A stretch of DNA of 32,298 nucleotides. It comes from Pararhizobium sp. YC-54. GTDB lineage: Bacteria > Pseudomonadota > Alphaproteobacteria > Rhizobiales > Rhizobiaceae. Below the pieces are notes generated by a model. That model made no database searches and was not told where the DNA came from. It was given only the letters and a program-made list of their open reading frames with translations. Each line of letters begins with the position of its first letter. The stretch's first letter is position 1. This document shows positions 7,325-16,886 of this stretch, piece after piece. The stretch spans positions 1 to 32,298 of the forward strand of contig NZ_JAOYTH010000026.1 in assembly GCF_025847205.1 (NCBI RefSeq), written 5' to 3'. A program made the translations under genes and the position numbers.

Positions 7325-8212
7325 TCCTGTAGTGAAATCTTGTGTGGATGTCCGACAACGGACATATACCCGATTGGCGGACACGCAGGTCTGGCCCGCG
7401 TTGCGGAATCTGGCTTGTATTGCTCCATCGACGGCTGCGTCGATATCCGCGTCGTCGAAGACGATAAAGGGAGCGTTGCCGCCAAGCTCGAAGCTGATCC
7501 GCTTGATCTGATCCGAGCACTGACGCATGAGCAGTCGGCCGACCGCGTCACCTTCCGATGCATAGACCAGGTTCAGGACACCCTCAGGGAGACCAGCCTT
7601 TCCGGCCAGTGCAAACATGGCGCCGGCGACCAGCGGCGTCTGCTCTGCAGGTTTGAGAATGACGCTACAGCCGGCGGCAAGCGCTGGCGAGATCTTGCGC
7701 GCGACCATCGACGCGGGGAAGTTCCAGGGCGTAATGGCGCCGACCACGCCGATCGGCTGCTTGATCACCAGCATGCGTCGATCGTTCGAGGGCGCCGAGA
7801 TTGTTTCGCCGTAAATCCGGTTTGCTTCTTCGGCATACCATTGCAGGTAGGCCGCGGCGTGCAAGACTTCCGATCTGGCCTCCGCCAACGGCTTTCCCAT
7901 TTCCGCCGTTAGAATGACCGCGAGATCCTCGCTGTTTTCGAGAATAGATTGATGCCATCTCCACAAAATGTCGGAACGCTCGCGGGCAGTCAGGCCGGCC
8001 CAACCCTCCTGTGCGGCATGCGCTCTGTCGATGGTGATGGCGACATCCTCAACAGTCATATCCGGCAGTTCTGCCAGCAAATCATTGGTCGACGGGTTGA
8101 ACACTGCAAACCGTGCCGTCGATGCTCTGACGTCCGCACGCGGCACATTGCCGATCTGGAGGAACCGTTCGGGATGTTTCAGATGCCTCGTGAGCGATGG
8201 TGTGAGCGTCAT
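7325..8212 (-). pseudogene. NAD(P)-dependent aldehyde dehydrogenase, 3'-truncated
   Basis: ATG 8212, with GGAG nine bases upstream, begins a succinate-semialdehyde-type aldehyde dehydrogenase. Visible motifs are the cofactor-site TPWNFPASMVARK, KPAEQTPL, FELGGNAPFIVFDDAD with the general-base Glu, and GQTCVSANRVYV with the nucleophilic Cys. The family has ~480 residues; here true homology stops after ~290, just past the Cys. The frame then runs into antisense DUF932 DNA and stays open to 7031, so a 394-residue fusion could be made. It lacks the C-terminal part of the catalytic and oligomerisation domains and is judged inactive. It was probably the last gene of the dad cluster. Confidence 0.85.
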
Positions 8213-8273
8213 TCGCGTTACTCCGCATTTATTCGAAGCCTTTGGCTTCCCCGGCTCTGTTGAGAACGGCAAA

Positions 8274-8303
8274 GCCGGAGCAACGGCTTACCATTGCTCC
8301 GGC
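8274..8303 (-). terminator. Hairpin terminator after ridA
   Basis: A perfect 10-bp stem (GCCGGAGCAA with TTGCTCCGGC) and a 10-base loop lie 37 bases beyond the ridA stop. In the ridA direction it is followed by TTTGCC, a weak T tract. It would separate the dad genes from the truncated aldehyde dehydrogenase. Confidence 0.6.
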
Positions 8304-8339
8304 TCGGTCTCATCTCTGTAACAGGCGATCTCCGCGCTG

Positions 8340-8720
8340 CTAGCCGAGAGCGATCACCGCTTCGATTTCCACCTTGGCACCTTTCGGCAAGGCCTTCACC
8401 TCGTAGCAAGCGCGCGCCGGATACGGGGCCGAGAAATAGCCGGCATAGATACGGTTGACCTCTGCGAAGTCGCCGAGATCGGTCAGCAGCACGGTGGTCT
8501 TTACGGTCTTCGACAGCTCAGTGCCCGCTGCCTTGGCGATGGCTGCAAGATTCTTGAGGCACTGGTCGGCCTGCTCGACGGCGTTTGCCGAATTGAACTC
8601 TCCCGTCGACGGATCGATCGGCAATTGTCCGGAGACGAACAGCAACTCGCCGACCTTGATGGCTTGTGAATAGGGACCCACGGCGCCCGGGGCATCGGCA
8701 GTGTTAATTTGTTCGATCAA
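8340..8720 (-). CDS. ridA: RidA family enamine/imine deaminase, 126 aa
   Basis: This is a complete Rid/YjgF protein. Motifs include GPYSQAIKVGELLFVSGQ at the N-terminus, TDLGDFAEVNRIYAGYF, and the end PARACYEVKALPKGAKVEIE with the conserved arginine that holds the substrate carboxylate. Rid proteins hydrolyse reactive 2-imino acids released by PLP enzymes and flavin amino-acid oxidases, speeding release of the keto acid and ammonia. It starts at TTG 8720, with GGAGG eight bases upstream. It lies 34 bases after dadA, whose reaction yields such imines. A Rid gene inside a dad operon is known from Pseudomonas. Confidence 0.92.
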   Translation of the reverse strand: MIEQINTADAPGAVGPYSQAIKVGELLFVSGQLPIDPSTGEFNSANAVEQADQCLKNLAAIAKAAGTELSKTVKTTVLLTDLGDFAEVNRIYAGYFSAPYPARACYEVKALPKGAKVEIEAVIALG

Positions 8721-8754
8721 GATTCATCCTCCATGGATGGTGATTTATTGCGGT

Positions 8755-10005
8755 TCAGGCATAGCGGCTGAGCGCCAGGTCGGTGGCATCGATCTCCGGC
8801 TTGCGACGGGAGACGAGATCGGCAATGAGGCGGGCCGAGCCGGAACTCATCGTCCAGCCGAGTGTCCCGTGGCCGGTGTTGAGAAAGAGACCGGTGATTT
8901 TCGTCGGGCCGATCACCGGGGTACCGTCGGGAGTCATCGGTCGGAGTCCCGACCAGAACGACGCTTGGCTTGCATCGCCGCCCGGGAACAGATCCATGAC
9001 GGAATGCTCGAGCGTGCGTCGACGTGCTTGACCGAGATCGTTGGTGTAGCCGGAGATTTCCGCCATGCCGCCGACGCGGATGCGGTCCCCGAGCCGGGTG
9101 ATGGCGATCTTGTAAGTCTCGTCCATGATGGTCGACTCCGGTGCCCGCGAGGCATCGGTAATCGGGATGGTCAGCGAATAGCCTTTGACGGGGTAGACCG
9201 GCAGCTTGATGCCGTGGCGCTTGAGCAGCAACGGTGAGTAACTTCCGAGTGCGACGACAACAGAATCGGCCGTGAGCCTCTCCCAGTTGGTCACGACACC
9301 GCGCACACGTCCGCCCTCGACATCCAGTTTCTTGACCTCGGTGCCCCAGGAGAAGCGAACGCCAAGTTGCTCCGCCTTCTTTGCGAGTGCATTGGTGAAT
9401 TTGAAACAGTCGCCGGTCTCGTCCTTCGGCGTCAGCAGGCCGCCGACGATCTTGTCGCGCACATGCGCAAGTGCCGGTTCAGTGCGGATACAGCCGTCCC
9501 GATCGAGCACCTCGTAGGGAATACCGTCTGCGGCGAGCGCCTTGACGTCCTTGCCCGAAGCATCGAGTTGGGCCTGGGTGCGGAAGAGCTGCAGCGTCCC
9601 TTGCATGCGCTCGTCATAGGCAATGCCGGTTTCCTTGCGCAAGGCGGCAAGCGAGATGCGGCTATAGTCGGCGAGCCGCAGCATGCGGCTCTTGTTGATG
9701 GCGTACCGCCCGGGGGTGCAGTTCGACAGCATCTTTACCATCCAGGACAGCATGGCGGCGTCGATCTTTGGCCGCAGGATCAGCGGGGCGTGTTCCATGA
9801 ACAGCCATTTAATCGCCTTTTGCGGGATGCCGGGTGCTGCCCAGGGCGAGCAATAGCCGAAGGAAACTTCGCCGGCATTGGCAAAGCTCGTTTCCAGCGC
9901 CGGCCCTTTTTGACGGTCGATGACCGTGACCTCATGGCCGGATTTCGCCAACTGGTAGGCGGATGTGACGCCGACGATGCCGGCCCCCAAAACGATAACT
10001 TTCAT
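8755..10005 (-). CDS. dadA: D-amino acid dehydrogenase, small subunit, 416 aa
   Basis: The N-terminal Rossmann motif for FAD is clear ([20 protein letters not shown], then an acidic end in VIDRQ). The C-terminal FAD segment [19 protein letters not shown] is typical of DadA. Length matches the family (~415-435). The enzyme oxidises D-alanine and other D-amino acids to 2-oxo acids and ammonia, passing electrons to the respiratory chain at the inner membrane. ATG 10005 has GGGGA just upstream. It lies 31 bases after the racemase gene and is probably co-transcribed with it and ridA under the divergent Lrp regulator. Confidence 0.93.
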   Translation of the reverse strand: MKVIVLGAGIVGVTSAYQLAKSGHEVTVIDRQKGPALETSFANAGEVSFGYCSPWAAPGIPQKAIKWLFMEHAPLILRPKIDAAMLSWMVKMLSNCTPGRYAINKSRMLRLADYSRISLAALRKETGIAYDERMQGTLQLFRTQAQLDASGKDVKALAADGIPYEVLDRDGCIRTEPALAHVRDKIVGGLLTPKDETGDCFKFTNALAKKAEQLGVRFSWGTEVKKLDVEGGRVRGVVTNWERLTADSVVVALGSYSPLLLKRHGIKLPVYPVKGYSLTIPITDASRAPESTIMDETYKIAITRLGDRIRVGGMAEISGYTNDLGQARRRTLEHSVMDLFPGGDASQASFWSGLRPMTPDGTPVIGPTKITGLFLNTGHGTLGWTMSSGSARLIADLVSRRKPEIDATDLALSRYA

Positions 10006-10036
10006 GACGTCCCCAATGATGGCGCCGAACAGGCTC

Positions 10037-11170
10037 TTAGCGGTAATGCCTGACGTAACGGTCGCCGAGGCTTGTCAGAATTTCGTAGGAGATGGTGCCG
10101 GCGTCGCGCGCCACATCTTCAAGCGATTGATGCGGTCCAAGAACCTCGACGAAGCTGCCCAGCGACAGCGTTCCCTCAGGCAGCGCGGTAATATCGACGG
10201 TGATGCTGTCCATCGAGACGCGGCCGGTAATCGGCAAGCGCGTTCCCCTGTAGTAGACAGCGCCGCGTCCGCTCAGGCTGCGCGGCAGTCCATCGGCGTA
10301 GCCGGCAGCGATCGTCGCAAGTCGCATCTCCTTTTCCGCGACATGCGCACCGCCATAACCGACCTTGGCGCCGGCGGGTACAGTGCGTGTTTGCACAACG
10401 GCGACCTCAAGGCTGACCACCGGCTCCATAAGATGGCGTCCGCCGGAAGTCGGGGCACCGCCATAAAGGGCGATTCCGGGACGGGCGAGCACACCGTGGT
10501 AGCGTTTGCCGAGAAACACGCCTCCGGAATTGGCAAAGCAGACGTCAAGGCCGGGGAACTGGTCGGCGATGCGGTTCATCTCAGTGAGCTGGTCGTCGTT
10601 CTGGTCGCTATCGGCTTCGTCCGCCGAAGCCAGGTGGCTCATGATGAACAGGATCTCGACATGGCTCTGGGTTGAGAGCTCTGCTGCCAGAGCGCTGCAC
10701 TCCTCAGGCGGCACGCCCAGTCGCGACATGCCCGTATCGAATTGCAGAACCGCGGGGAGGGTGCGGTTCAGGTATTTTGCAATCGCCGACCAACGCTGCC
10801 ATTGCCGCAGCGAATTCAGAACCGGCACGATGCCGCAATCCGCGCAGGTCATCTCGTCACCAGGCTGTAGGCCGTTGAGCACGAAGATCTGCGCGTCGTG
10901 CTCAAGCAGCGGCCGCAACTTCAAGGCTTCAGAAAACTGCGCGACGAAGAAATGCCGACAGCCCTTGCCGTAGAGAGCAGGCGCGACGTGGTCGACACCA
11001 AGGCCATAGGCATCCGCTTTAACGACAGCGGCAGCGCGGGCCGGTGCCACCAGCGAAGAGATCTTTGTATAGTTTCGGCCGAGCGCCAAGAGATCGATCG
11101 TAAGATGGCCGGTGGCGCCATCGGCGAATGGGGCGGCTTCTCTCGCTGGCAGGGCCAATTGAACGTTCAT
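10037..11170 (-). CDS. dadX: Alanine racemase, catabolic type, 377 aa
   Basis: This is a fold-type III PLP enzyme. The Schiff-base lysine lies in [11 protein letters not shown] near residue 50, and the catalytic tyrosine of the second domain in [25 protein letters not shown] near the C-terminus fits the beta domain. It interconverts L- and D-alanine; beside dadA this feeds L-alanine into oxidation. A role in cell-wall D-alanine supply (alr) cannot be excluded from sequence alone. ATG 11170 has a strong AGGAAGGA site. It is the first gene of the leftward dad operon, with 129 bases to the divergent Lrp-type gene. Confidence 0.93.
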   Translation of the reverse strand: MNVQLALPAREAAPFADGATGHLTIDLLALGRNYTKISSLVAPARAAAVVKADAYGLGVDHVAPALYGKGCRHFFVAQFSEALKLRPLLEHDAQIFVLNGLQPGDEMTCADCGIVPVLNSLRQWQRWSAIAKYLNRTLPAVLQFDTGMSRLGVPPEECSALAAELSTQSHVEILFIMSHLASADEADSDQNDDQLTEMNRIADQFPGLDVCFANSGGVFLGKRYHGVLARPGIALYGGAPTSGGRHLMEPVVSLEVAVVQTRTVPAGAKVGYGGAHVAEKEMRLATIAAGYADGLPRSLSGRGAVYYRGTRLPITGRVSMDSITVDITALPEGTLSLGSFVEVLGPHQSLEDVARDAGTISYEILTSLGDRYVRHYR

Positions 11171-11299
11171 TTTCAGTCCTTCCTCGAACGATGAGAAACT
11201 ATGAAATAATGAACGACATTGTCGGTGTTTTCGTAGCGGATTAGGTCGAATTTGCTAAGATCATTGAATAATCGATCACGAAACCGGAGATTTGTATCA

Positions 11300-11770
11300 A
11301 TGATGGCCTTGGACACAATCGACCGAAGCATTCTGAGGCTGCTTCGGATCGACGCTCGCATGAGCAACGCCAAGCTGGCGGTGGAAGTTGGCCTGTCGCC
11401 CTCCGCTTGTCTTCGGCGCATCAAGCTTCTGGAACAGGCACGCGTCATTCGCGGCTACACCGCATTGATTGACACGGTCCAGTCGGATTCCACGATCGCC
11501 GTCATCATCAACATCACACTTGAGCGCCAAACCGAGGACTACCTCGACCGCTTTGAGGCGGCGGTGCGCAAACACCCTGAAATCCGCGAGTGTTATCTGA
11601 TGACCGGTGGGTCCGATTATATGCTCCGCGTCGACGTTGAGAGCGCTGGAGCTTTTGAGCGGATTCATAAGGAAGTTCTATCCACATTACCCGGCGTACT
11701 GCGGATCCATTCAAGCTTTTCGATCCGCGACGTGCTGGCGGCTCGGCAAGCTCGACGAGTTAGCGCCTAG
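11300..11770 (+). CDS. dadR: Lrp/AsnC family regulator of the dad operon, 156 aa
   Basis: The N-terminal helix-turn-helix (IDRSILRLLRIDARMSNAKL, then VGLSPSACLRRIKLLE) is followed by the ligand-binding RAM domain with ECYLMTGGSDYMLRVDVES. Length is normal for Lrp/AsnC. GGAG lies ten bases before ATG 11300; a second ATG follows at once. It is divergent from dadX-dadA-ridA, as in known dad systems where DadR activates the operon in response to alanine. The AT-rich gap 11171-11299 must contain both promoters, but I cannot fix the sites. The symbol rests on context. Confidence 0.88.
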   Translation: MMALDTIDRSILRLLRIDARMSNAKLAVEVGLSPSACLRRIKLLEQARVIRGYTALIDTVQSDSTIAVIINITLERQTEDYLDRFEAAVRKHPEIRECYLMTGGSDYMLRVDVESAGAFERIHKEVLSTLPGVLRIHSSFSIRDVLAARQARRVSA

Positions 11771-11982
11771 CTCAAAAGTAACCATGCAGCCATGCACTTG
11801 GTGGTCAGCAGACAGTCTCTGGTCAGTCAGGAGTAATGGGAAGAACCATCGGACTGAGGCTACGCCTTGATGTGTCCAAAGTGTGTTGGTACCGCCTCTC
11901 GATTAGCGTATCGATATCGGCACGTAGTCGAGTTGCGACGACGTATCCGTGAAATCCCCGCCACGGCTCAAGATAGATAAAG
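11771..11982. other. Non-coding gap between Lrp and LysR genes
   Basis: Two convergent genes end here. No open frame, hairpin with a T tract or recognisable mobile-element end is visible in these 212 bases. Confidence 0.5.
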
Positions 11983-12927
11983 CTATCCACTTTTCAGCTG
12001 CCGGTTTGACGGAGAGGGATCTCTAAACGCTTTGGCTTCCTCTAAAATCCAATTCTTTAGCAACTCAACCTCATAGCGATCTGGCTTAGGATCGGGCTCA
12101 ATGAGATAATATGGTTGGGTATTAGGCAGCGTAAAGCCGCAGACATCAACCAAATCTCCGCATACAATCTCACGCTCTACCAGAAAATCAGGCACCAAAG
12201 CGAAGCCAGCTCCAGCAACGCAGGCTTCGATCGCCAGATGCATCAAACTGAATGAGAGCGATTTGGAGGGCACGACATGGCCCAAACCGGCTGCAGAAAA
12301 CCACGACTCCCAACCTTGGTCATGCCAACCTGGCTCGTTGAAACTCACTTCGATTAATGGGCCGCTCAAGAGGTCGGCAGGTGTTGCCATGGGCGGCAAC
12401 TTCGAAACGAGTGGGGGGGCCGCGACTGCTATTAGGTGGCCGGAAAGCAACAAAGCCTCCCGATATCCAGGAACCGTGCCGCGACTATTAAAAATAGAAA
12501 GGTCAGGCACTTTCTCAGCGGCAGTCCAACGCTGGGGCCCAGCCTGCACAGTAACCGTAATATCGCGATTACTGTCAAGGAAGCGGCCGATTCTAGGGGC
12601 AAGCCATTTCGCAGCGACCGAATGCTGACACCTAATGTGAACACCATTTTTGCTCTCCGCCGACCGAGCGGCGGCGCCCGCGGAAATGATATGGCCGAAA
12701 ATTGCATTGACGCGATTGGAGAGTATTCGACCTGTTTCAGTGAGGACCACTCTATTGGCTTCTCGTTTGAACAGAGGGCCGCCCACCCACTCCTCCAGTT
12801 GTTTAATCTGGTGACTAATAGCGCCCGGGGTTACCCTCAATTCGCCTCCGGCTCTGGCGAAGCTGAGATGCCGCGCAGCTGCTTCGAAGGCCCGAAGTGC
12901 TGGTAATGGGGGTAATATCTGGACCAT
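11983..12927 (-). CDS. LysR-type regulator (GcvA-like), 314 aa
   Basis: The first ~65 residues are a LysR winged helix (LRAFEAAARHLSFARAGGEL, then VTPGAISHQIKQLEEW). The rest is a two-lobed effector domain of usual length. The GcvA subgroup often controls genes for amino acid or amide metabolism. It is divergent from the amidohydrolase across 249 bases and is the likely regulator of the long block 13177-25619. The gene is noticeably AT-richer than its neighbours. I could not identify a specific T-N11-A box. Confidence 0.9.
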   Translation of the reverse strand: MVQILPPLPALRAFEAAARHLSFARAGGELRVTPGAISHQIKQLEEWVGGPLFKREANRVVLTETGRILSNRVNAIFGHIISAGAAARSAESKNGVHIRCQHSVAAKWLAPRIGRFLDSNRDITVTVQAGPQRWTAAEKVPDLSIFNSRGTVPGYREALLLSGHLIAVAAPPLVSKLPPMATPADLLSGPLIEVSFNEPGWHDQGWESWFSAAGLGHVVPSKSLSFSLMHLAIEACVAGAGFALVPDFLVEREIVCGDLVDVCGFTLPNTQPYYLIEPDPKPDRYEVELLKNWILEEAKAFRDPSPSNRQLKSG

Positions 12928-13176
12928 TTTAGGCTCAATCTCATTGATGCTGACCTAGAGGAATATTGGTTTGCGCCGTGGCGTTCAAGTGCTTTATCCC
13001 TGAATAACCGATTAGAAAACACCCCGCGGGCGACGGTATTTCGGCGCATTGCTCGGAGTAAGTGGAGGCTTCGAGAGGCGGTGTTTCCAAACGGCTAGCG
13101 TATCCGGGACATCAAATTAAAGACTACCGGGTGGGCGTTTTCGGCTTTGAGGAAAGCCATTTAAGGGAGGAATAAA

Positions 13177-15000
13177 TTGAGCATGTTCAAACTATTGAGG
13201 AATGTTCCGTCTGCCGCTTGGGGAACGCAAATTTCAAGCACGGGGACGGGTCGCGGTTTGGTGGGAAGCTCGGCCATGACACGAATTGGGGGGATGGCAG
13301 GTGTGGCGCTTGCCGTATCCACTCTCCTGTCCGGAACAGCGTTCGCTGATGGTCAGGCGATTGTCCTTCGGGGCGCGCGCATCCTAACCATGGATTCGAC
13401 GAAACCCGAGGCCGAGGCAATCGCACTGGTCGACGGGCGCATTGCTGCCGTTGGTACGACCGAGGATGTCGCGCCTTTCCTGAAAGATGCGAAAGTTTAT
13501 GACCTACCCGAGGGCACTCTCGTTCTGCCTGGCTTCCAGGATTCGCACATCCATTTGCTTTCTGGTGGGACGGCCGAGAACGCAGACATCGATCTAAGTC
13601 AGGTCGTTGACGAGAAAAGCCTGCGCGCCGCGATCGAGCCTGCCCTTGGAAATCTGCCAGCCGGCGCCTGGCTTCGCGGCACGGGCTGGAGTACCTACAC
13701 TTTCAAAGATCCGTCGGCAAAACTTCTGGATGAGATCGTCGGTGACCGGCCTGTATATTTCTCGGATGTCAACGGTCATACCGCTTGGGTCAATTCGGCT
13801 GCGCTGAAGGCGGCGGAGATTGACGCCAGCACTAAGGACCCCGAGGGCGGGCGCATCGAGCGCGACGCAGCCGGTAATCCCAACGGTTTGCTGCGCACCG
13901 AAGCCATGTTACTCGTTGCGAAGCTTATGCCGGAGTACCTTCACGACAAGGTGGATGTCGGGTTTGAAAGAGCGCAAGCTAAGGCGCTGAGCTACGGCAT
14001 AACGGGCATCATTGAGGCTTGGACCTCCAAATGGGAATTGGCCGGTTATCAGCGCGCCTATGATGCTGGCAAACTCAAATTGCATATCGCTGCCGCAATT
14101 AGAGTTGATGCTCAGGGGTTTGCCCGTCTGATTAACGGCCCGGCAAGCGTTACTGAAACAGTGAATAGGGTTCTCAATCTACAAAAGGACTACGCCAACC
14201 CTAACCTCAAAATAACTTCGGTTAAGCTTCTTTCTGACGGTTCATTCTCGGGAAATGCGGCTGCTTTGCTACAGCCATATGTCGGCTCCAGTCAGACTGG
14301 CGTCCTTTCCTTCACACAACAGCAACTCAACGAAATCGTCATTGCCGTCGACAAAGCAGGCCTGCAAGTTCACACTCACGCCAACGGCGATGCGGCGGTC
14401 CGCACCGCGCTCAATGCCTATGAAGCGGCGCAAAAAGCGAATGGGGTGCGCGATAGTCGCCATATCATCGCACATGTTCGCCTTGTTGATCCTGCCGACA
14501 TTCCACGCTTCGGCAAGCTTGGCGTGATCGCCGACGTCAACCCACTATTCGTCCGTTCTGGACGTCGAAACACCGAGAAGAAAATAGGGCCGCAGCGTCT
14601 CGAGTGGCTGTACCCTTACGGGGCCCTGCATGAGGCCGGTGCGACGGTCGTCGGCAGCAGTGACTGGAACGTGGCGTCGATGAACCCGCTGGAGGCGATT
14701 CAGACAGGTGTGACCCGCAAGGATAACGCTGATCCGAACAGTGAGGTTCTCGGTCCACAGCACCGTCTCGGCGTAATGGATATGATTAGGGCTTATACAG
14801 CGGGCGGCGCCTATGCTGCCTTCGATGAGAAGGACTCCGGCACGTTGACGAAAGGCAAACGCGCGGATGTCGTAGTCCTCGACAAGGACATCACCAGGGT
14901 TCCCTCGACCGAGATTGCCACGGCCAAGGTGTTGGCCACCCTCATCGAAGGCGAGCCGGTTTATGAAGCCGACGGGCTGCCGAAGCCGAGCAATCCATAA
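13177..15000 (+). CDS. Exported metal-dependent amidohydrolase (amidohydrolase 3 / YtcJ type), 607 aa
   Basis: An N-terminal signal ends near residue 58 at TLLSGTAFA-DG, after an unusually long polar lead, so the mature enzyme should be periplasmic. The mature part begins with the small beta domain (VLRGARILTMD) and then the barrel with DSHIHL metal histidines (~residue 126), HTHANGDAAV (~400), HIIAHVRL and GSSDWN carrying the late aspartate. The family hydrolyses N-acyl or amide bonds in amino-acid derivatives; the exact substrate is unknown. TTG 13177 has GGGAGG seven bases upstream, which fits better than ATG 13183. It is first in the block and lies directly before DUF1007 and NicO genes, hinting that it processes the compound imported by the ABC system. 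Confidence 0.88.
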   Translation: MSMFKLLRNVPSAAWGTQISSTGTGRGLVGSSAMTRIGGMAGVALAVSTLLSGTAFADGQAIVLRGARILTMDSTKPEAEAIALVDGRIAAVGTTEDVAPFLKDAKVYDLPEGTLVLPGFQDSHIHLLSGGTAENADIDLSQVVDEKSLRAAIEPALGNLPAGAWLRGTGWSTYTFKDPSAKLLDEIVGDRPVYFSDVNGHTAWVNSAALKAAEIDASTKDPEGGRIERDAAGNPNGLLRTEAMLLVAKLMPEYLHDKVDVGFERAQAKALSYGITGIIEAWTSKWELAGYQRAYDAGKLKLHIAAAIRVDAQGFARLINGPASVTETVNRVLNLQKDYANPNLKITSVKLLSDGSFSGNAAALLQPYVGSSQTGVLSFTQQQLNEIVIAVDKAGLQVHTHANGDAAVRTALNAYEAAQKANGVRDSRHIIAHVRLVDPADIPRFGKLGVIADVNPLFVRSGRRNTEKKIGPQRLEWLYPYGALHEAGATVVGSSDWNVASMNPLEAIQTGVTRKDNADPNSEVLGPQHRLGVMDMIRAYTAGGAYAAFDEKDSGTLTKGKRADVVVLDKDITRVPSTEIATAKVLATLIEGEPVYEADGLPKPSNP

Positions 15001-15041
15001 GGATGCGGTCGACGGCTTTACAGCACGAGGAGATGAAGAAC

Positions 15042-15728
15042 GTGGGCCAGCTTTCCAACACGAATGTCCAGATGCGCACGGTGATGTTTGCTATCGCGGC
15101 AATCTTGACGTCGGCGGGAATGGCCTGCGCTCATCCGCATGTTTTTGCCGAGGCCCGCCTCGACGTGGAGATAACATCCGCCCAAACGGTAAAGTCGCTA
15201 CGCCACATCTGGCGTTTTGATGAAGTATTTTCATCAACAGTACTCATGGAATTTGACAAAAATTCCGATCTAAAGCTCGACGATGAGGAGCTAAACCGCG
15301 TGTCGAAGACTGTTTTCGACGCGCTTGCCGAATATAACTACTATCAGATCGTCACAAAGGACGGCAAAGACGTCGCCATGAAGCCGCCTGCGGAGTTGAC
15401 GGCGAAGTACGAGGATGGGCACCTCGTCATCTTGTTCCAGTCAGATCCTGCCCAGTTCCTTCAACTTTCCGGCAAGATCTATTTCGGCATCTACGATCCG
15501 ACCTTCTATACGGCGATCAACTTCTCCGAGGACAAAAACTTCGTCGTTGAACCGTTGCCTGGCGACTGTTTGCGCCAAGTCGTCCGACCCGACCCGGACG
15601 AAGCGATTGCCCAAAACCAAGGTTCACTGACCGATGCCTTCTTCAACGATCCTGCCGGTACAGACCTCAGTAAGATCGTCGCGACCAGGTTTGAGCTGGC
15701 TTGCACAGCCAAGGGGGTAGGCCAATGA
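15042..15728 (+). CDS. DUF1007 family exported protein, 228 aa
   Basis: A signal peptide (MFAIAAILTSAGMACA) is followed directly by HPHVFAEARLDVEI, the typical DUF1007 mature start with metal-liganding potential from the two histidines. The domain covers the rest of the protein. DUF1007 genes are regularly found just before NicO-type nickel/cobalt exporters, as here, and probably act as the periplasmic partner. GTG 15042 has GAGGAG nine bases upstream; ATG 15003 would add 13 residues but has no good site. The stop overlaps the next ATG (ATGA), so the two genes are translationally coupled. Confidence 0.85.
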   Translation: MGQLSNTNVQMRTVMFAIAAILTSAGMACAHPHVFAEARLDVEITSAQTVKSLRHIWRFDEVFSSTVLMEFDKNSDLKLDDEELNRVSKTVFDALAEYNYYQIVTKDGKDVAMKPPAELTAKYEDGHLVILFQSDPAQFLQLSGKIYFGIYDPTFYTAINFSEDKNFVVEPLPGDCLRQVVRPDPDEAIAQNQGSLTDAFFNDPAGTDLSKIVATRFELACTAKGVGQ

Positions 15729-16825
15729 AAGAGCCATTTATCCGCATGGCGTTTGTCTTGTCGCTCGCTGCGTGTCTCATGTCCTATTTCCTATCCTTCG
15801 CGCATGCACAGAGTTCGCTCGGCATCGGTACGAACGAGGTCACGCTACCTTCGACCGGTTTCTTCGGGCCGCTGCTAAACTGGATCAACGTCCACCAACA
15901 GGCGTTCTACCGGGCTCTGACTGGCGCGCTGAAGGAAATACGGTCGGACGGGAGCAAGCTTTGGCTGCTCATCGGCCTCTCCTTTGCCTATGGCGTTTTC
16001 CATGCCGCCGGGCCGGGACACGGCAAGGCTGTCATCTCCTCGTATATGGTCGCCAACGAAGTCGCGCTGCGCCGCGGCATCATGCTTTCCTTCGTGTCGG
16101 CCTTTCTGCAGGCACTGACGGCGATCATCGTCATGATGTTGGTCTTCCTGGTTCTGCGCGGCACCACGATCTCCATGAACGACGCGACATGGTTCCTCGA
16201 AGTGGTTAGCTATGCCCTGATTTCCTGTTTCGGCGCCTGGCTGCTCTGGCAGAAGCTCAGGCCCAAGCTCACAAGCTGGCCCGCACACAGCCTGTCAGCG
16301 GCGCGCCCCGAGAATCATTCGTACCACCATCATCATGGTGCACATAACCATGACCATCATCGCCACACGCACGCCCACGGCGAACTCTGCGACACTTGCG
16401 GTCATTCCCATGCACCCGACCCCAAACTGCTCTCCGGCGATCATTTCGACTGGCGTACAGCCTGGTCAGTCGTTGCGGCAGTGGGCCTGCGGCCATGTTC
16501 CGGTGCACTGATCGTGCTCACCTTCGCTTTCCTCAACGGGCTCTGGGTGGGTGGCATATCATCGGTGATCGGCATGGCGATAGGGACCGGCGTCACTGTC
16601 TCAATCCTCGCTACGATCGCCGTGATGGCTAAGAACTGGGCTGGGATGTTGGCCGGCAACAGTCGTACGAGTCAACACATTCACCGCGCCATCGAGATCG
16701 GGGGTGCAGTCTTCGTGTTGATCGTGGGACTTCTACTGCTGACCGCAAGCTTAGCGGCGAAGCCCGGTGGCTTCGGCGACACACCTTCCGGAAGCGATAA
16801 CCTTTCGAAGCTGAGCAATCAATAG
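15725..16825 (+). CDS. NicO/RcnA-type nickel/cobalt exporter, 366 aa
   Basis: An N-terminal hydrophobic segment and at least five more membrane helices are visible. The signature HAAGPGHGKAVISSY of the NicO family is near residue 100, and a second conserved segment, VGLRPCSGALIVL, lies near 260. Between them is a long cytoplasmic or periplasmic loop very rich in histidine (HHHHGAHNHDHHRHTHAHG, then CDTCGHSHAPD), a metal-binding sensor or buffer. Members export Ni2+ or Co2+ from the cytoplasm. It is coupled to DUF1007 and lies 61 bases before the binding-protein gene. No RcnR-type regulator is present, so expression probably follows the catabolic block. Confidence 0.88.
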   Translation: MKEPFIRMAFVLSLAACLMSYFLSFAHAQSSLGIGTNEVTLPSTGFFGPLLNWINVHQQAFYRALTGALKEIRSDGSKLWLLIGLSFAYGVFHAAGPGHGKAVISSYMVANEVALRRGIMLSFVSAFLQALTAIIVMMLVFLVLRGTTISMNDATWFLEVVSYALISCFGAWLLWQKLRPKLTSWPAHSLSAARPENHSYHHHHGAHNHDHHRHTHAHGELCDTCGHSHAPDPKLLSGDHFDWRTAWSVVAAVGLRPCSGALIVLTFAFLNGLWVGGISSVIGMAIGTGVTVSILATIAVMAKNWAGMLAGNSRTSQHIHRAIEIGGAVFVLIVGLLLLTASLAAKPGGFGDTPSGSDNLSKLSNQ

Positions 16826-16886
16826 AATCTGTCTCCAACCAATTTAGAATTGAAACAAGGGAACAAACACGATGTGGGGAGCACAC

